Shown one piece after another: positions 61,238 through 64,000 of a stretch of DNA of 64,000 nt. The notes below the pieces were generated by a model. That model did no database searches and had not been told where the DNA came from. It was given only the letters and a program-made list of their open reading frames with translations. Made by a program: the position numbers and the translations under genes. Each line of letters begins with the position of its first letter. The first letter of the stretch is position 1. Location of the stretch: NCBI GenBank assembly GCA_964390295.1, contig CAYMHR010000001.1:62001-126000 (forward strand), written 5' to 3'. Source of the stretch: RGIG3009 sp964390295. Its GTDB lineage: Bacteria; Bacillota; Clostridia; Oscillospirales; Acutalibacteraceae.

Positions 61238-61909
61238 ATGAAACAAAAGAAATCTCTTTCCTACATGGACAGTGTACACCGCGACGGTCGCCTGTGGGGC
61301 ATCATCGTGGCCATTCTCATTTTGGCGTTTCCGGCGGCCGTCTCCATCGTATTCAGCGCCGTTCCGCAGTGGAGCGTGCTGGCACAGGGATTGCTCGCCA
61401 CCGCGCCCATGTACTGGGCAGTCGGTATTGTGGAGATTTTCACCTACGTTCCCATGTTGGGTGCCGGCGGCACGTACCTGTCGTTCGTGACCGGCAATAT
61501 TTCCAACCTCAAGCTTCCTTGTGCGCTGGACGCCATGGAACGCGCCAAGGTCAACGCCAGCAGTGAGGAAGGCGAAGTTATCTCTACCATCGCCATTGCC
61601 GTTTCCAGCATCGTCACCACGCTGATCATTATCATCGGCGTGATTTGCATCGTGCCACTTACCCCCGTGCTGAATGCGCCGGTGCTCAAGCCTGCCTTCG
61701 ACATGATCCTGCCGGCACTGTTCGGCGGTCTGGCCGTCGTATTTATCTCTAAAAACATCAAGCTGGCGATCGCGCCGCTGGTGCTCATGCTAATCCTGTT
61801 CATCGCCGTTCCGGCGCTCAATGCCAGCACCGTCGGCATCATGGTTCCGGTCGGCGTGGTGTTCACCGTCGCCGTGGCGCGCTTCATGTACAAGAAAGGA
61901 TGGTTATAA
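61238..61909 (+). CDS. Membrane protein, partner of the DUF5058-like protein
   Basis: 223 residues, about six hydrophobic segments, basic N-terminus (MKQKKSLSYMDSVHRDGRLW). GGTYLSFVTGNISNLKLP in the second third looks like a conserved transporter loop. It lies 13 bp after the DUF5058-like gene, preceded by AAGGAGG. The two membrane proteins are of equal size and probably form one transporter. Confidence 0.7.
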   Translation: MKQKKSLSYMDSVHRDGRLWGIIVAILILAFPAAVSIVFSAVPQWSVLAQGLLATAPMYWAVGIVEIFTYVPMLGAGGTYLSFVTGNISNLKLPCALDAMERAKVNASSEEGEVISTIAIAVSSIVTTLIIIIGVICIVPLTPVLNAPVLKPAFDMILPALFGGLAVVFISKNIKLAIAPLVLMLILFIAVPALNASTVGIMVPVGVVFTVAVARFMYKKGWL

Positions 61910-61910
61910 T

Positions 61911-63347
61911 ATGATCGTCTGTTGGATCGTTGTCGCCTTCGTGGTGCTGTTCGTTGCCGTCCTGCTTGTTCGCACCCTGCGGTTCACGCCGAAGGCCACT
62001 GTCCCGGTACAGGAAAATGAAGAAGTTTTCGACCGCGATGCCGCTGTCCGTGATCTTCAGGAGCTGGTGCGTTGCAAAACCGTTTCCTACCGCGACGCTT
62101 CGCTGGAGGACAACGCCGAGTTCGAAAAGCTCATCGCCCTTCTGCCGAAGCTCTACCCCCACGTGTTTGAAGTTTGCTCCTTCGAGCAGCTTCCTGACCG
62201 CGCCCTGCTGTTTTGCTGGAAGGGGCGCACCGACGGCGACCCTGCCGTCCTGATGGCACACTACGACGTGGTGCCCGTAGAAGAAAGCGGCTGGGATAAA
62301 CCGCCGTTTGAGGGGCTGCTGGAGGACGGCATCCTGTGGGGGCGCGGCACGTTGGACACCAAAGTCACCTTTAACGGTATCCTGTTTGCCGCCGAGCATC
62401 TGATCGCGCAGGGCTTTCAGCCCGAAAGCACCGTCTATTTTGCTTTCTCCGGCGGCGAGGAAATCAACGGCAAAGGTGCCGTCAATATCGTCGATTGGTT
62501 TGAAGCTCACGGTATCACGCCTGCCATGGTCGTGGACGAGGGTGGTGCCGTGGTAGAGGATATGTTCCCCGGCGTTACCGCCCCCTGCGGTCTAATCGGT
62601 ATTGCGGAAAAAGGCATGCTCGATGCCCAATACCGCGCCACCTCCACCGGCGGCCACGCCTCGGCCCCCAAGCCGAAAGCACCCATCGACCGCCTTGCTA
62701 CCGCCTGCTGTGCCGTGTTGAAGCACCCCTTCCCTTATCATATCACACCGCCCGTGGCGCAAATGTTCGATACGCTGGGGCGTCATTCCTCCTTCGTATA
62801 TCGCATGATTTTCGCCAACCTATGGCTCTTTAAGCCGGTACTGAACAGCCTGTGCAAAAAATCAGGCGGCGAGCTCAACGCCCTGATGCGTACCACCGTA
62901 GCATTCACGCAGATGAACGGCTCCAAAGCTTCCAACGTTATCCCGCCTCACGCCGAGCTGGTCTCCAACATCCGCCTGAACCCCTGTGACACCATGGATT
63001 CGGCGCTGGCCTACCTGCGTCGCGTCGTCGGAGACGATTCCGTCGAGATCACGGCGCTGAACGGCATGAACCCCAGTCGCATTTCCACCACCGATTGCCC
63101 CGGTTGGGACAAAGTGGCATGCGCCGTGGCTTCCACCTGGAAGGGCTGCTTGGTTTCGCCCTACCTGATGGTACAGTGCTCCGACAGCCGCCACTACGGC
63201 CGCATCTCGGATAAGGTGTTCCGCTTCTCCGCCATGGACCTCACCGGCGAAGAACGCGCCACCATTCACGGTAATAACGAGCACATCCGCGTCGATGCGC
63301 TGTGCCGTTCCGTGGAATTTTTCATTCGCCTGATGCGTCAGTGCTAA
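61911..63347 (+). CDS. Membrane-anchored M20 family peptidase
   Basis: 478 residues: N-terminal helix (2-22), short linker, then M20 di-zinc peptidase. Ligands and catalytic residues are visible in MAHYDVVPV (His, Asp), WGRGTLDTK (Asp), SGGEEINGKGA (catalytic and metal Glu), MVVDEGG and HGNNEH (His). Similar to the PM20D1/Cps1 group that handles N-acyl amino acids or dipeptides. Starts one base after the preceding stop. Confidence 0.92.
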   Translation: MIVCWIVVAFVVLFVAVLLVRTLRFTPKATVPVQENEEVFDRDAAVRDLQELVRCKTVSYRDASLEDNAEFEKLIALLPKLYPHVFEVCSFEQLPDRALLFCWKGRTDGDPAVLMAHYDVVPVEESGWDKPPFEGLLEDGILWGRGTLDTKVTFNGILFAAEHLIAQGFQPESTVYFAFSGGEEINGKGAVNIVDWFEAHGITPAMVVDEGGAVVEDMFPGVTAPCGLIGIAEKGMLDAQYRATSTGGHASAPKPKAPIDRLATACCAVLKHPFPYHITPPVAQMFDTLGRHSSFVYRMIFANLWLFKPVLNSLCKKSGGELNALMRTTVAFTQMNGSKASNVIPPHAELVSNIRLNPCDTMDSALAYLRRVVGDDSVEITALNGMNPSRISTTDCPGWDKVACAVASTWKGCLVSPYLMVQCSDSRHYGRISDKVFRFSAMDLTGEERATIHGNNEHIRVDALCRSVEFFIRLMRQC

Positions 63348-63356
63348 CTGCTGCGA

Positions 63357-63397
63357 CAAAAGAGCTCTCCGACCGAAAGGTCGGAGAGCTCTTTTCG
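63357..63397. terminator. Bidirectional terminator between M20 and nuclease genes
   Basis: AGAGCTCTCCGACC-GAAA-GGTCGGAGAGCTCT, 14-bp perfect stem with A and T runs on both sides, serving convergent genes. Confidence 0.95.
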
Positions 63398-63413
63398 TTG
63401 TATCGCGTGCGGC

Positions 63414-64000
63414 TTACCACACTTCGCCCAAAATTCGCCAATCGTCACTACCAATATCGTTCGAGTACCGCTCCGTGCAAATGCATAGCTCATCGGAGCC
63501 CTCATCATACCGCACGATCCCGCCCTGTAAGCGGTGTTCTTTGAGATATTCCTTGAGCACCTTAAACTTTTTCGGCGTGTAAAGGTCGATATCCTGACTA
63601 TTGCCACTGCGGTCAAAGCCGCCTTTGGTTTCTACGATCCACACGGCACCATTCACGGACAACAGGTAATCCGGATAAAACAATCTTTGCTTACCGCTGT
63701 TATCCTCATACACAATCGAAAAATATTCGTTGCCCTTGTCGCCATTTTCATACCACCACTCTACGGCGTCGGAACGTTCGCAGAACTTTTCAAACTTGAC
63801 CTCCGGCAGGGAGCGCGGCGCGGCAGAGGATAAATAATTCCGATACACGTTCTTTTTGCAAACCAACTGTGTTTTGGCGTCGCCGTTGTAAGTAAACAAG
63901 CAGGCTTGAGGAATGTGAAATTCAAAATACGATTTGGTCGGAACGTTCAGCTGTAGCTGTGCCAATTCGTACGCCATCGCTTCGCGCACAAACCGACGCA
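63414..64000 (-). CDS. PD-(D/E)XK nuclease domain, C-terminus of a restriction/helicase-type protein (partial)
   Basis: About 195 residues of an ORF entering from the right edge. RLFYPDYLLSVNGAVWIVETKGG carries the PD-(D/E)XK core: Asp in PDYLL, then E-T-K, as in the endonuclease domain at the C-terminus of type III restriction Res subunits and related DEAD-box proteins. Upstream, FHIPQACLFTYNGDAKTQLV and FEKFCERSDAVEWWYENG are also typical of that C-terminal region. The helicase part and any methylase would lie beyond 64000. Confidence 0.7.
   Translation of the reverse strand, partial: RRFVREAMAYELAQLQLNVPTKSYFEFHIPQACLFTYNGDAKTQLVCKKNVYRNYLSSAAPRSLPEVKFEKFCERSDAVEWWYENGDKGNEYFSIVYEDNSGKQRLFYPDYLLSVNGAVWIVETKGGFDRSGNSQDIDLYTPKKFKVLKEYLKEHRLQGGIVRYDEGSDELCICTERYSNDIGSDDWRILGEVW

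Noticed and set aside
1..64000. Genome-wide reassignment of TAG to an amino acid
   Set aside because: adk ends in TAG directly before map with its own ribosome site, the residues expected at the three internal TAGs differ, and no suppressor tRNA is visible here. Kept only as a testable anomaly.
1..64000. CRISPR arrays, tRNA, rRNA, insertion sequences, prophage
   Set aside because: No regularly spaced repeats, cloverleaf sequences, transposase or phage genes were seen by eye; a covariance-model search was not possible.

Overview
The window looks like a chromosomal segment of a Gram-positive, moderately GC-rich Clostridia-type Firmicute (Oscillospirales-like is my best guess). The reasons are the Bacillus/Clostridia order secY-adk-map-infA-rpmJ-rpsM-rpsK-rpsD-rpoA-rplQ, zinc-ribbon forms of S14, S4, L36 and adenylate kinase, a class B sortase, an LPXTG surface protein, a SpoIID domain and a tandem glycine riboswitch. 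No tRNA, rRNA, CRISPR array or insertion sequence was found.

1-13.9 kb (all minus strand) is a glycan-degradation region: a GH3 enzyme cut by the window edge, an SGNH hydrolase, a GH20-like hexosaminidase, and seven GH16-type modules. Five are intact small proteins without signal peptides (4.6-9.5 kb), one is interrupted by an in-frame TAG (3.8-4.6 kb), and one ends a large LPXTG-anchored CBM/Big2/CARDB protein that carries two in-frame TAGs and lacks a signal peptide (9.5-13.9 kb). The main GH16 operon has a strong promoter and a structured leader ending in a 30-nt perfect palindrome that looks like a terminator.

13.9-30.2 kb (minus) is one long S10-spc-alpha ribosomal protein cluster, rpsJ to rplQ, with secY, adk, map, infA and rpoA. 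A perfect 483-bp tandem duplication inside it creates an extra, in-frame S11/S13 chimeric gene between rpsM and rpsK.

30.3-38.6 kb (minus) is a complete aromatic amino acid operon: DAHP synthase, tyrA, aroB, aroA, aroC, pheA, an aroE-aroK fusion and aroQ. It covers all seven steps to chorismate plus the Phe and Tyr branch enzymes. It is preceded by a Phe/Tyr-rich 28-codon leader peptide and three mutually exclusive hairpins, the layout of ribosome-mediated transcription attenuation.

38.6-45.4 kb (minus) holds a NifS-like cysteine desulfurase, an intact sortase B, ThiI, and a large fusion of CinA, a transmembrane helix, a sortase-like domain whose catalytic His and Cys are replaced, a Thr-rich linker and a SpoIID domain. 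45.5-49.1 kb has a HAD phosphatase, rpsI-rplM, radC and an Mrp/ApbC ATPase.

49.2-64 kb is mostly plus-strand: a sugar-phosphate transferase, a P-loop ATPase, a hemolysin III family protein, an unknown lipoprotein, an ABC-2 exporter, an ABCB-type exporter, and a two-membrane-protein plus M20-peptidase module. On the minus strand are a glycine-riboswitch-controlled AGCS symporter and the C-terminal end of a PD-(D/E)XK restriction/helicase-type protein leaving the window.

TAG is almost absent as a terminal stop codon here (only adk, of about 70 genes), yet three in-frame TAGs interrupt GH16-related genes. I treat this as an anomaly to test, not as a proven code change.
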